Part shown: in pieces, positions 1 to 8,274 of the stretch | How the letters are laid out: each line of letters starts with the position of its first letter | How positions within the stretch are numbered: position 1 is the stretch's first letter | Assembly: GCA_030447505.1 (NCBI GenBank) | Contig: JAUJOT010000005.1 | Location: 62,001-126,000, forward strand | Length of the DNA: 64,000 nucleotides | Direction of reading: 5' to 3' | From: Solirubrobacteraceae bacterium | GTDB taxonomy: Bacteria > Actinomycetota > Thermoleophilia > Solirubrobacterales > Solirubrobacteraceae | Notes under the pieces: generated by a model | Seen by the model: the letters and a program-made list of their open reading frames with translations, nothing else | The model's database searches: none | Told to the model about the DNA's origin: nothing | Translations under genes and position numbers: made by a program

Positions 1-873
1 ATCGAGCTGACGCGGCTCGCGCCGCCCGGGGTGCGGCTGTTCGGCAAGCTCGAGTCGTTCAATCCCGGCGGCAGCGTCAAGGATCGGATCGGCGTGGCGA
101 TGATCGAGGCCGCCGAGGCCGACGGGCTGATCGAGCCCGGCCGCTCGACGATCGTCGAGGCGACCTCCGGCAACACCGGGATCGCGCTCGCGTTCGTCTG
201 CGCCGCGAAGGGCTACGACCTCGTGCTGACGCTGCCGCAGGGGATGAGCCGCGAGCGCGAAGGGCTGCTGCGACTGTACGGCGCGCGCGTGGAGATCACG
301 GAGTCGCTCGGCGGGATGAACGAGGCCGTCGATGCGGCGCGCGCGATGGCGACGAACCCCGACGTCTTCCTGCCCGACCAGTTCGCGAACCCCGCCAATC
401 CGGAGGCGCACCGGCGCACGACGGGACCCGAGCTGTGGGACGCGCTGGAAGGCAGGATCGACATCGTCGTCTGCGGCGTCGGCACGGGCGGCACGATCAC
501 CGGCGTGGGAGAGGTGCTCAAGGCGCGCAACCCGAAGCTGCACGTCGTCGCGGTCGAGCCCGCGGCCTCGGCGGTGCTGTCGGGCCGCGCGCCGGGGCCG
601 CACAAGATCCAGGGGATCGGCGCGGGCTTCGTTCCGCCCGTGCTCAACCGCGAGGTCATCGACGAGGTGATCGCGGTCGGCGACGAGGACGCGCTGCGGC
701 TGGCGCGCGACGCCGCTCGCCTGGAGGGCGCGCTCGTCGGCATCTCCTGCGGCGCGGCGCTCGCTGCGGCGATCGAGGTCGGTCGCCGGCGGGAGTCGAA
801 GAACAAGCGGATCGCCGTCGTGCTGCCCGACTCGGGCGAGCGCTACGTCTCGACGCCGTTCTTCGCGCCGTAG
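1..873 (+). CDS. cysK: Cysteine synthase (O-acetylserine sulfhydrylase), 5' end missing
   Basis: PLP enzyme that replaces the acetyl group of O-acetylserine with sulfide to give cysteine in the cytoplasm. The open frame runs into the window edge, so the true start lies upstream; comparison with the usual position of the PLP lysine suggests only about 15 residues are missing. Visible family marks are the NPGGSVKDR segment with the Schiff-base lysine (codon 27 from the window edge), the TSGNTG loop that binds the substrate carboxylate, the GTGGT phosphate-binding loop near position 480, and the SCGAA segment near the C-terminus. The gene for its substrate supplier, cysE, follows 73 bases downstream on the same strand. 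The close relative cystathionine beta-synthase would carry extra domains, which are absent. Confidence 0.96.
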   Translation: MELTRLAPPGVRLFGKLESFNPGGSVKDRIGVAMIEAAEADGLIEPGRSTIVEATSGNTGIALAFVCAAKGYDLVLTLPQGMSREREGLLRLYGARVEITESLGGMNEAVDAARAMATNPDVFLPDQFANPANPEAHRRTTGPELWDALEGRIDIVVCGVGTGGTITGVGEVLKARNPKLHVVAVEPAASAVLSGRAPGPHKIQGIGAGFVPPVLNREVIDEVIAVGDEDALRLARDAARLEGALVGISCGAALAAAIEVGRRRESKNKRIAVVLPDSGERYVSTPFFAP

Positions 874-934
874 CACCTGCTCGCCCGGCGCTCGCCGCTC
901 GCCGCTCGCCGCGAAGCGCGCGTTCGTGCGCGGG

Positions 935-940
935 TACGCT
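935..940 (+). promoter_or_regulatory. -10 hexamer of a probable leaderless promoter for cysE
   Basis: TACGCT ends 6 bases before the cysE ATG at 947, so transcription should begin at or within a base or two of the start codon. No Shine-Dalgarno sequence precedes the ATG. This spacing recurs at several other genes in the window. Confidence 0.5.
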
Positions 941-946
941 GTCGGC

Positions 947-1687
947 ATGTTCGGTCTCGGGACGCTCGCGCGCGTCATCGGCGAGGTCCGCCGCGACGTC
1001 GCCGCCGCGCATGCCCGCGACCCCGCCGCGCGCGGTGTCGGCAGCGTCGAGATCCTCGCGAGCTGGCCCGGCGTGCAGGCGATCCTGGCGCATCGCGTCG
1101 CGCACGGGCTGCACGGGATCGGCGTGCCGGTCGTGCCGCGCACGCTGTCGGTCCTCTCGCGGGCCTGGACCGGCGTCGAGATCCACCCTGCCGCGACGAT
1201 CGGGCAGGGGTTCTTCATCGACCATGCTGCCGGCGTCGTGATCGGCGAGACGACGCAGATCGGCGACGACGTCACGATCTACCAGGGCGTGACGCTCGGC
1301 GGAACGGGCTTTCAGACCGGCAAGCGCCATCCGACGCTGCAGGACAACGTGACGGTCGGAGCGGGCGCAAAGCTGCTCGGCGCGATCACGGTCGGTCACG
1401 GGGCGAAGATCGGCGCCAACAGCGTCGTCATCCACGACGTGCCGCCCAACACGACCGTCGTCGGCAACCCCGGCCATCCGGTGCGCGTCGAGGGCCGGCG
1501 CCCGGAGGGGCCCGACACGGACTGGGTCCACCTGCCCGACCCGATCGCCGACGCGATCAATCGCCTGTCGGCGCGGATCCTCGAGCTCGAGCGCGAGCTC
1601 GCCGAGCTGTCGGGCTCCGAGCGCGAGGCGGCCGCCGAGGTGCGCCCGCTGCGGCCCGTGCACGGGCCGAGCCCCGCCGGCGGCTGA
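947..1687 (+). CDS. cysE: Serine O-acetyltransferase
   Basis: Transfers an acetyl group from acetyl-CoA to serine, giving O-acetylserine for CysK; the two genes are adjacent. The protein (246 residues) has the usual helical N-terminal part followed by a left-handed beta-helix with hexapeptide repeats, including IHPAATIG, FIDHAAG and VVIGETTQIG; the conserved histidines of the active site are in the first two. The stretch YQGVTLGGTG is typical of the family. I chose the ATG at 947 over the in-frame GTG at 926 because of the TACGCT hexamer directly before it and because family members start close to this point. The last 40 residues form a charged, probably coiled tail rich in ELERELAEL-type sequence that exceeds the core fold. 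Confidence 0.95.
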   Translation: MFGLGTLARVIGEVRRDVAAAHARDPAARGVGSVEILASWPGVQAILAHRVAHGLHGIGVPVVPRTLSVLSRAWTGVEIHPAATIGQGFFIDHAAGVVIGETTQIGDDVTIYQGVTLGGTGFQTGKRHPTLQDNVTVGAGAKLLGAITVGHGAKIGANSVVIHDVPPNTTVVGNPGHPVRVEGRRPEGPDTDWVHLPDPIADAINRLSARILELERELAELSGSEREAAAEVRPLRPVHGPSPAGG

Positions 1688-1706
1688 GCGTCGGCGTACG
1701 AGGCGG

Positions 1707-2612
1707 TCAGTAATAGACCGTGCGCGTGCGGTGGCGCGGCAGCGCCTTGTACTCCGGCGCCTGGCCGCGGCTCCAGAGCCAGTTGTCGAGCTCGTGCTCG
1801 GTCGCTCCGACACGCTGCGCGATGAGCTCGCAGGCGCGCACGGCGCAGGCGCGGATCTCGCGCTCCTGCCGGCCGGGCGCCAGCAGCCGCCCGGCGTCGA
1901 TGTGCGCCGCCAGGCGCTCGTCGTAGCGCAGCACGCCCTCGCAGCGCAGGACGTGCGGGACGAGGTTGTCGGCGAAGATCGTCAGGCGGTGCAGGTCGGT
2001 GAACCGTGCCACGCCGGCGAGCGCGAGGTCGGCCGGAACGATCTGGGCGCGCTTGTAGAAGCCGCGGTCGGCGAACAGCGCCATCCCGCGCGCAAGCTGG
2101 GCCGCGAGCGCCTCGGCCGACCCGCGCGCCTCACGGACGACGCCGAGCGCGTCGCGGCCGCCGAGGAACGCGCCGAGCGCGCGCAGCGCCTGGGCGTAGA
2201 GCGCCATCAGCTCGTGGTCGCGCGGCTGGCCGAGCGTGTCGGCGATCTCCTCGCTGCGCATCGCCCGCAGCTGGGCGGGCGTCCAGGGACCGTGCGCGCG
2301 GAAGCGGTCCGCGATCGCCCACGCGACCGTGAAGTAGCCCGACATGCCCGCGCGCTTGCGCAGCGTCGGAAACCAGCCCGAGCCGAAGTTCACAGCGTCG
2401 ACGGCGAGGAAGTACGCCGCCACGTCGGCGGGGGCGCCCTCGAGGTAGTGGCAGACGGGGTCGAGCTCAGGCGGCGGGCCGGGCGCGACGTGCTCGAGCG
2501 CAGCGAGGTCGATGCTCACCCACTCGGCCGCGGCGGCGATCCGCGCGCAGCTCGAGCGGACCTCGCTGCAGAGCCGTGCCGTCAAGGCGTCCGGGGGTTG
2601 CGCTGCGTGCAC
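1707..2612 (-). CDS. Queuosine 5'-phosphate N-glycosidase family protein (DUF2419, queuosine salvage)
   Basis: Resembles the Q_salvage family (Qng1, formerly DUF2419), which releases the queuine base from queuosine-5'-phosphate so that it can be reused for tRNA modification. Supporting sequence: the N-terminal part with VSIDLAALEHVAPG, the central VDAVNFGSGWFP segment (the conserved D-x-x-N-F block of the family), and the C-terminal DNWLW ... HRTRTVYY ending, which is characteristic. With a GTG start at 2612 it is 301 residues, near family length; the open frame runs further upstream to 2870 but that would cover the pcrA start and adds low-complexity arginine-rich sequence with no family match. 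It converges with cysE across a 19-base gap and diverges from pcrA. No tgt or queuosine synthesis gene is visible nearby. The start codon is uncertain. Confidence 0.75.
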   Translation of the reverse strand: MHAAQPPDALTARLCSEVRSSCARIAAAAEWVSIDLAALEHVAPGPPPELDPVCHYLEGAPADVAAYFLAVDAVNFGSGWFPTLRKRAGMSGYFTVAWAIADRFRAHGPWTPAQLRAMRSEEIADTLGQPRDHELMALYAQALRALGAFLGGRDALGVVREARGSAEALAAQLARGMALFADRGFYKRAQIVPADLALAGVARFTDLHRLTIFADNLVPHVLRCEGVLRYDERLAAHIDAGRLLAPGRQEREIRACAVRACELIAQRVGATEHELDNWLWSRGQAPEYKALPRHRTRTVYY

Positions 2613-2732
2613 GAGGACGAGGCACTGAGGTCGGCTCCGTGATCGCGTTCGCGGACGACATCCCGTGCCCTCCTCCGCATGCCGCGAGTCTATGCCCGGC
2701 GTAGCGCGAGCGGGCACCTCCGGTGCTGAGCC

Positions 2733-2738
2733 TATCCT
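2733..2738 (+). promoter_or_regulatory. -10 hexamer of a probable leaderless promoter for pcrA
   Basis: TATCCT is followed by exactly 7 bases and then the ATG at 2746, with no ribosome-binding site. This placement supports 2746 rather than the upstream in-frame start at 2665. Confidence 0.55.
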
Positions 2739-2745
2739 CAGTGCG

Positions 2746-4962
2746 ATGCCCGACACGGCCTCGAGCGACCGCATCGCGGACCTTCTCGCCGGGCTGAACC
2801 CGCCCCAGCGCGAAGCCGTCACGCACGGCGAGGGGCCACTGCTGATCCTGGCCGGCGCCGGCACGGGCAAGACGCGCGTGCTGACGCATCGGATCGCCTA
2901 CCTCGAGGGCACCGGCATGGCGCGCGCGAACGAGATCCTCGCGATCACCTTCACGAACAAGGCCGCGCAGGAGATGCGCGAGCGCGTCGAGCTGCTGCTC
3001 GGGCGCCGCACGCGCGCGATGTGGGTGATGACGTTCCACGCCGCCTGTGCGCGGATGCTGCGCGCCGATGCGCACCGGCTGGGCTACACGCGCCAGTTCA
3101 CGATCTACGACCAGGCCGACGCGCGGCGGCTCGTCAAGCGCTGCCTCGACGAACTCGGCGTCGACACGAAGCGCTTCACGCCGGGGGCCGTGCACCACCA
3201 GATCTCAGACGCGAAGAACAAGCTGCGCGACGCGGAGGCCTACCGGCGCATGACCGGCGACAGCACCGCGTTCGTCACCCACGTTGCCGATGCGTTCGGG
3301 CTGTACGAGCGCGAGCTGCTGCGCATGAACGCGATGGACTTCGACGACCTGCTCGTCAACGCCGTCAACGTGCTGCAGCTCTTCCAGGACGTCCGCGACC
3401 GCTACAGCTCCGCCTTCCGGCACGTGCTCGTCGACGAGTACCAGGACACGAACGCCGTCCAGTACCGCTGGCTGCAGCTGCTCGCCGAGGAGCACCGCAA
3501 CCTCGCGGTGGTCGGCGACGACGCGCAGTCGATCTACGGCTTTCGTGGCGCGGACATCCGCAACCTGCTCGATTTCGAGGACAGCTTCCCGGACTCGCAC
3601 GTCGTCAAGCTCGAGCAGAACTACCGCTCGACGCAGACGATCCTCAGCGCCGCCAACGCGGTGATCGCGCACAATCGCGACCAGAAGCGCAAGTCGCTGT
3701 GGACGAACCACGGCGACGGCGAGCCGATCCGGATCCGCGAGCTCGACGACGAGCATGCCGAGGCGCGCTACGTCGTCGGCGAGATCGAGCGGCTCGTCGA
3801 CGAGGGCGCGAGCCGGGCGGAGATCGCGGTCTTCTACCGCACCAACGCGCAGTCGCGGGTGATCGAGGACACGCTCGTGCGGCGCGACATCTCCTACCAG
3901 GTGATCGGCGGCACGAAGTTCTACGAGCGCGCCGAGATCAAGGATGCGATCGCGTACCTGGCGGTGCTCGGCAATCCGCAGGACGTCGTGTCGTTTCAGC
4001 GGATCGTCAACTCGCCGCGCCGCGGGATCGGCCAGACGTCGCTCGCGCGCGTCAGCGCGTTCGCCGACACGATGGGGATCAGCGTCTGGGACGCGGCCGC
4101 CGACCCGGCGAGCGTGCCCGGCCTCGGCACCGCGGCGGTGCGCTCGCTGGGGCGCTTCATGGACATGATGCACGCGCTGCGCGAGCGCGTGCAGCAGCGC
4201 GTGCCGATCGGCGACCTGCTCGAGTCGCTGCTGCACGAGACCGGCTACATCGAGGCGCTGAAGGCCGAGCGCACGATCGAGGCGCAGGGCCGCGAGGAGA
4301 ACCTCGCCGAGCTCGTCGAGGTCGCGCGCGAGTTCGACGCGACGGCCGAGGAGGACGAGGACACGCTCGACGTCTTCCTGCAGCAGATCGCACTCGTCGC
4401 CGACGCCGACACGCGCAGCGACGACGAGGGCCTCGTCACGCTGATGACGATCCACAACGCCAAGGGCCTCGAGTATCCGATCGTCTTCATCGCGGGGATG
4501 GAGGAGGGCGTCTTCCCGCACTCGCGTGCGCTCGACGAGGGCGGCCTGGAGGAGGAGCGCCGCCTCGCCTACGTCGCGATCACGCGCGCGATGCGCGCGC
4601 TGTACATGACGAGCGCCCGGCGGCGCGCGGTGTTCGGCGCCACGCAGTACGGGATGCGCTCGCGCTTTCTCGACGAGGTCCCGCACGACCTCACCGATTG
4701 CGCCGACGAGGCTGGGCGCGGTCGTGGTCTCGCGGCGAGCGCCGCGCAGCGGGCGGGAGCGTGGGCCTCGTCGTCGACCTCGACGGCGCGATCCGACGAG
4801 CCCGCGCCGTCGTTCCGGCTCGGCGACGACGTGGCGCACGCGGCGTTCGGCGCCGGCGTCGTGGTCGGCGTCGAGGCCGGCGGGATCGTCGTCGTGCGCT
4901 TCGCGGGCGACGGCAGCGAACGCAAGCTGATGGCGGAGTACGCCCCGATCACGAGGCTCTGA
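2746..4962 (+). CDS. pcrA: ATP-dependent DNA helicase PcrA/UvrD
   Basis: Superfamily 1A 3'-5' helicase used in nucleotide excision repair, replication restart and clearing of stalled RNA polymerase. All helicase motifs can be read in order: Walker A GAGTGKT near residue 38, motif II DEYQDT at residue 230, motif III GDDAQSIYGFRGAD, motif IV EQNYRST, motif V MTIHNAKGLE and motif VI EEERRLAYVAITRA. The last 45 residues (LGDDVAHAAFGAGVVVGVEAG...) match the Tudor-like C-terminal domain of PcrA that contacts RNA polymerase. At 738 residues it has normal length. The ATG at 2746 follows a TATCCT hexamer by 7 bases and gives the family's N-terminal LNPPQREAV motif at residue 17. folD follows after 14 bases and may be co-transcribed. 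Confidence 0.97.
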   Translation: MPDTASSDRIADLLAGLNPPQREAVTHGEGPLLILAGAGTGKTRVLTHRIAYLEGTGMARANEILAITFTNKAAQEMRERVELLLGRRTRAMWVMTFHAACARMLRADAHRLGYTRQFTIYDQADARRLVKRCLDELGVDTKRFTPGAVHHQISDAKNKLRDAEAYRRMTGDSTAFVTHVADAFGLYERELLRMNAMDFDDLLVNAVNVLQLFQDVRDRYSSAFRHVLVDEYQDTNAVQYRWLQLLAEEHRNLAVVGDDAQSIYGFRGADIRNLLDFEDSFPDSHVVKLEQNYRSTQTILSAANAVIAHNRDQKRKSLWTNHGDGEPIRIRELDDEHAEARYVVGEIERLVDEGASRAEIAVFYRTNAQSRVIEDTLVRRDISYQVIGGTKFYERAEIKDAIAYLAVLGNPQDVVSFQRIVNSPRRGIGQTSLARVSAFADTMGISVWDAAADPASVPGLGTAAVRSLGRFMDMMHALRERVQQRVPIGDLLESLLHETGYIEALKAERTIEAQGREENLAELVEVAREFDATAEEDEDTLDVFLQQIALVADADTRSDDEGLVTLMTIHNAKGLEYPIVFIAGMEEGVFPHSRALDEGGLEEERRLAYVAITRAMRALYMTSARRRAVFGATQYGMRSRFLDEVPHDLTDCADEAGRGRGLAASAAQRAGAWASSSTSTARSDEPAPSFRLGDDVAHAAFGAGVVVGVEAGGIVVVRFAGDGSERKLMAEYAPITRL

Positions 4963-4976
4963 TAGACCGAAGCGAT

Positions 4977-5846
4977 ATGTCGGCTGAGATCATCGACGGC
5001 AAGACGATCGCCGGGCGCGTGCGGATCGGCGTCGCAAAGGACGTCGAGGCGTTCTCGCAGCAGTTCGGCGGCGCCGTGCCGGGACTGGCGACGATCCTCG
5101 TCGGCGACGACCCCGCGTCGGCGGTCTACGTCAAGGGCAAGCAGAAGGCGTGCCAGGAGGTCGGCATGTGGGGCTTCAACTTCCCGCTCGCGGCGGACGC
5201 GTCGCGCGCCGAGGTCGTCGAGCTGATCGAGCGCCTGAACGCTGACCCCGACGTGAGCGGCGTTCTGCTGCAGCTGCCGCTGCCCGACCAGCTCGACGCC
5301 GTCGAGCTGACCGGGATGATCGACCCGCGCAAGGACGTCGACGGGCTCACCGCCGTCAGCGCGGGGCTGCTCGCGCTCGGGCGCGAGGGGCTGCGGCCGT
5401 GCACGCCGTCGGGCGTCATGACGCTGCTCGAAGCCGCGGGCGCATCCCTGGAGGGCGCCGAGGCGGTCGTGATCGGCCGCTCGAACCTGTTCGGAAAGCC
5501 GATGGCGCAGCTGCTGCTCAATGCCAATGCCACCGTCACGATCTGCCACTCGCGCACGCGCGAGCTCGCCGAGGTCTGCCGGCGCGCGGACGTGCTGATC
5601 GCTGCCGTCGGCCGCGCGCAGATGGTCAAGGGCGATTGGGTCAAGCCGGGCGCGGTCGTCATCGACGTCGGCATGAACCGCGCGAATTCGACCCCACCCA
5701 CCCTCGTCGGCGACGTCGACTTCGAGGCCGTCAGGCAGGTTGCGGCAGCGATCACGCCCGTGCCCGGCGGCGTCGGGCCGATGACGATCGCGTTCCTGCT
5801 GCGCAACACGCTGCAGGCGGCGCGGATGCAGCGGAGCGGCGCGTAG
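4977..5846 (+). CDS. folD: Methylenetetrahydrofolate dehydrogenase / methenyltetrahydrofolate cyclohydrolase
   Basis: Bifunctional one-carbon enzyme: it oxidises 5,10-methylene-THF with NADP and hydrolyses the methenyl product to 10-formyl-THF. The 289-residue protein has the catalytic YVKGK motif (residues about 51-55, with the essential lysine), the QLPLP segment, DVDGL, CTPSG, the GRSNLFGKP nucleotide-binding loop and the PVPGGVGPMT signature near the C-terminus. It starts 14 bases after pcrA and its stop codon abuts the ATG of the next membrane protein, so all three genes probably form one transcript. Confidence 0.97.
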   Translation: MSAEIIDGKTIAGRVRIGVAKDVEAFSQQFGGAVPGLATILVGDDPASAVYVKGKQKACQEVGMWGFNFPLAADASRAEVVELIERLNADPDVSGVLLQLPLPDQLDAVELTGMIDPRKDVDGLTAVSAGLLALGREGLRPCTPSGVMTLLEAAGASLEGAEAVVIGRSNLFGKPMAQLLLNANATVTICHSRTRELAEVCRRADVLIAAVGRAQMVKGDWVKPGAVVIDVGMNRANSTPPTLVGDVDFEAVRQVAAAITPVPGGVGPMTIAFLLRNTLQAARMQRSGA

Positions 5847-6347
5847 ATGGACGTGCGCCGGCTGCGCAGCGGCGAGCTCGTGGCGGGCGTCGGCGCGGCA
5901 GCGCTCGCGGTCGCGATGTTCCTCGACTGGTTCGGCGGGCGCTCGGCGTGGGAGACGCTGACCGTCGGGCGCGTGCTGCTCGTGCTGACGATCGCGCTCG
6001 CGGCGACGCTCGTCGTCATCACGCTGCGCAAGCGCGCCGTCTCGATGGCGACGTCGTCGGCGACGATCACCGTGGGCGTCGGCGCGCTCACGCTGCTGTA
6101 CCTGCTCTACCGCGTCGGCATCGACGAGCCGGGCCGCAACGGCGTCGTCAGCATCGACGCGGGCGCCTATCTCGGCGTCGGCTGCGCGCTGGCGATCGTC
6201 GCCGGCGCGTGGCGCGCGCTCGCCGACGAGCGCACCGGCGCCGCCGCATCGCTGCAGCAGACCGAGAGCGTGCTCGCCGTGCGCGGCGCGCCGCGCCCGG
6301 CGCCCCCCGAGCGCGACCCGGCGCGCGGCGCGCCGCCCGCCGGGTAG
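5847..6347 (+). CDS. Small four-helix membrane protein of unknown function
   Basis: I do not recognise a named family. The 166-residue product has four hydrophobic stretches (about residues 10-27, 42-60, 68-86 and 103-120), a short basic loop LRKRAVS between helices 2 and 3, and a hydrophilic proline-rich tail of about 40 residues. Its ATG follows the folD stop with no gap, so it is likely translated by coupling with folD. A tryptophan-glycine pattern in the first loop (DWFGGRSAW) and the GAYLGVGCAL helix resemble uncharacterised actinobacterial integral membrane proteins. From 6348 to the gatC promoter there is no other gene. Confidence 0.75.
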   Translation: MDVRRLRSGELVAGVGAAALAVAMFLDWFGGRSAWETLTVGRVLLVLTIALAATLVVITLRKRAVSMATSSATITVGVGALTLLYLLYRVGIDEPGRNGVVSIDAGAYLGVGCALAIVAGAWRALADERTGAAASLQQTESVLAVRGAPRPAPPERDPARGAPPAG

Positions 6348-6470
6348 CGACCCTCGGGCCGCCTCGAGGCCGGGCCCGGCGGACTCGAACCGATCGCGTT
6401 CGGCCGCGCCGATCGCGCCGCGGGCGAGCGGCTGCAGGACCGGCGGCGCGCCCGAGCCGAGCGCGCCTCC

Positions 6471-6476
6471 TAGAAT
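6471..6476 (+). promoter_or_regulatory. -10 hexamer for the gatCAB operon
   Basis: TAGAAT, a near-consensus -10 element, ends 9 bases before the gatC ATG. Transcripts would have a leader of at most a few bases. No Shine-Dalgarno sequence of normal strength lies in the gap. Confidence 0.55.
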
Positions 6477-6485
6477 CGCGAGGAC

Positions 6486-6785
6486 ATGATCGACCGCGAG
6501 CAGGTCCTGCACGTCGCCCGCCTCGCGCGCCTCGAGCTGACCGACGAGGAGGTCGGCCGGATCAGCGCGGAGCTGTCGGACGTGCTCGGTCACATCGAGA
6601 AGATCGGCGAGCTCGATCTCGACGACGTCCCGCCGACGACCCACGTCGTCGAGGTGTCAAACGCGCTGCGGCCCGACATCGTCGAACCGTCGCTGCCGCG
6701 CGAGGTCGCGCTGGCCAACGCCCCGGCGGTCGCCGCCAGCGGCTTTCTCGTGCCCAGCCCGCAGGCGGACGCGGAGCCGTCGTGA
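6486..6785 (+). CDS. gatC: Asp-tRNA(Asn)/Glu-tRNA(Gln) amidotransferase subunit C
   Basis: Small stabilising subunit of GatCAB, which converts misacylated Glu-tRNA(Gln) and Asp-tRNA(Asn) to the correct amides. At 99 residues it has the normal length. It begins with the family pattern EQVLHVARLARLELTDEEV and contains FxEKIGELDLDDVPPTTHV-like sequence near residues 37-55, which wraps around GatA and GatB, followed by LRPDIVEPSLPREVALANAP. It is the first gene of the gatC-gatA-gatB operon; gatA follows after 55 bases. Confidence 0.97.
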   Translation: MIDREQVLHVARLARLELTDEEVGRISAELSDVLGHIEKIGELDLDDVPPTTHVVEVSNALRPDIVEPSLPREVALANAPAVAASGFLVPSPQADAEPS

Positions 6786-6840
6786 GATCGCGTCCTCGCA
6801 CGACCGCGGTCGGGCTGCGACGCGAACGTGGGCTGTCGCG

Positions 6841-8274
6841 ATGAGCGCGACCGACGTGACGCTGCTCACCGCCGCCGCGGCCGTCGACGCGATCGAGCGC
6901 GGTGAGCTGAGCGCCGGCGAGCTGTTCGAGGCCTATCGCGCGGCAGCCGCGGGCGACGAGCTCAACGCCTACCTCTGGGTCGCGCAGGACGCGCCTGCGC
7001 CCGTACGCGAGGGCGCGCCGCTGGCCGGCGTTCCGCTCGCCGTCAAGGACCTCTTCTGCACGCAGGGCGTGCCGAGCCAGGCGGGCTCGAGGATCCTCGA
7101 GGGCTACCGGCCTCCGTACACCGCGTCGGTCGTCGCCGAGCTCGCCGCAGCGGGCGCGCCGCTGCTCGGCAAGACCAACCAGGACGAGTTCGCGATGGGC
7201 TCCTCGAACGAGAACTCTGCGTTCGGGCCGGTGCTCAACCCGTGGGATCGGACGCGCGTGCCGGGCGGCTCGAGCGGCGGCAGCGCCGCCGCCGTCGCGG
7301 CCGGCTCGGCGCCGTGGGCGCTGGGCACCGACACCGGCGGCTCGATCCGCCAGCCCGCCGCGCTGTGCGGGATCGTCGGACTCAAGCCGACCTACGGCAC
7401 CGTCAGCCGCTACGGGATGATCGCCTTCGCCTCGTCGCTGGACCAGGCGGGCCCGCTGACGCGCGACGTCACGGACGCCGCGCTGCTGCTCAGGCACATG
7501 GTCGCCCGGGACGAGCGCGACTCGACGTCGATCGGCTTTCCCGGCGAGATCGCCCTGCCCGCGAGCGAGTCGCTGGAGGGCATCCGGCTCGGCGTCCCGG
7601 AGGAGCTGTCTGATGAGGGCGTCGGGATCGAGCGCGGCATCCTCGACGCCTTCAACGCCACGCTGCGGCTCGCCGAGCAGCTCGGCGCGACGATCGAGAC
7701 CTGCCACCTGCCGCACGCTCCGCACGCGCTGAGCGCCTACTACGTGCTCGCGCCGGCCGAGGCGTCGTCGAACCTCGCGCGCTACGACGGCGTGCGCTAC
7801 GGCGCGCGCGTCGAGGACGGCGGCCTCGTCGGGATGTACACGAGGACCCGCAGCGAGGGCTTCGGCCGTGAGGTCAAGCGACGCATCATGCTCGGCACGT
7901 ACTCGCTGTCGAGCGGCTACTACGACGCGTACTACGGGCGCGCGCAGCGCGTGCGCACGAAGATCGCCGACGACTTCCGCGCCGCCTTCGAGAGCTTCGA
8001 CTTCGTCGTCACGCCGACCTCGCCGTCGGTCGCCTTCGAGCTGGGCGCGAAGACCTCCGACCCGCTGGCGATGTACCTCAACGACTACTGCACGGTGCCG
8101 ATGTCGCTCGCCGGAATCCCCGCGATCTCGATCCCGAACGGCCTCAGCGACGGGCTGCCGACGGGCTTTCAGCTCTGCGGCCCGGCGTTCAGCGAGAACC
8201 GCGTGCTGGAGGCGGCCTACGCGCTCGAGCAGGCGATCGGCTTCGACGAACTGGCCCGCCGAGCCCGCGCATGA
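6841..8274 (+). CDS. gatA: Asp-tRNA(Asn)/Glu-tRNA(Gln) amidotransferase subunit A
   Basis: Amidase-signature subunit that hydrolyses glutamine to supply ammonia for transamidation on the GatB subunit. The Ser-cisSer-Lys triad is visible: the lysine in PLAVKDLF (near residue 69), the GGSSGGSAAA loop (near residues 141-150) and the DTGGSIRQPA segment with the nucleophile serine about 24 residues later. Length (477 residues) is typical. The start is ATG at 6841 after a 55-base spacer from gatC, and the stop overlaps the gatB start by 4 bases (ATGA), which ties translation of the two subunits together. Confidence 0.97.
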   Translation: MSATDVTLLTAAAAVDAIERGELSAGELFEAYRAAAAGDELNAYLWVAQDAPAPVREGAPLAGVPLAVKDLFCTQGVPSQAGSRILEGYRPPYTASVVAELAAAGAPLLGKTNQDEFAMGSSNENSAFGPVLNPWDRTRVPGGSSGGSAAAVAAGSAPWALGTDTGGSIRQPAALCGIVGLKPTYGTVSRYGMIAFASSLDQAGPLTRDVTDAALLLRHMVARDERDSTSIGFPGEIALPASESLEGIRLGVPEELSDEGVGIERGILDAFNATLRLAEQLGATIETCHLPHAPHALSAYYVLAPAEASSNLARYDGVRYGARVEDGGLVGMYTRTRSEGFGREVKRRIMLGTYSLSSGYYDAYYGRAQRVRTKIADDFRAAFESFDFVVTPTSPSVAFELGAKTSDPLAMYLNDYCTVPMSLAGIPAISIPNGLSDGLPTGFQLCGPAFSENRVLEAAYALEQAIGFDELARRARA

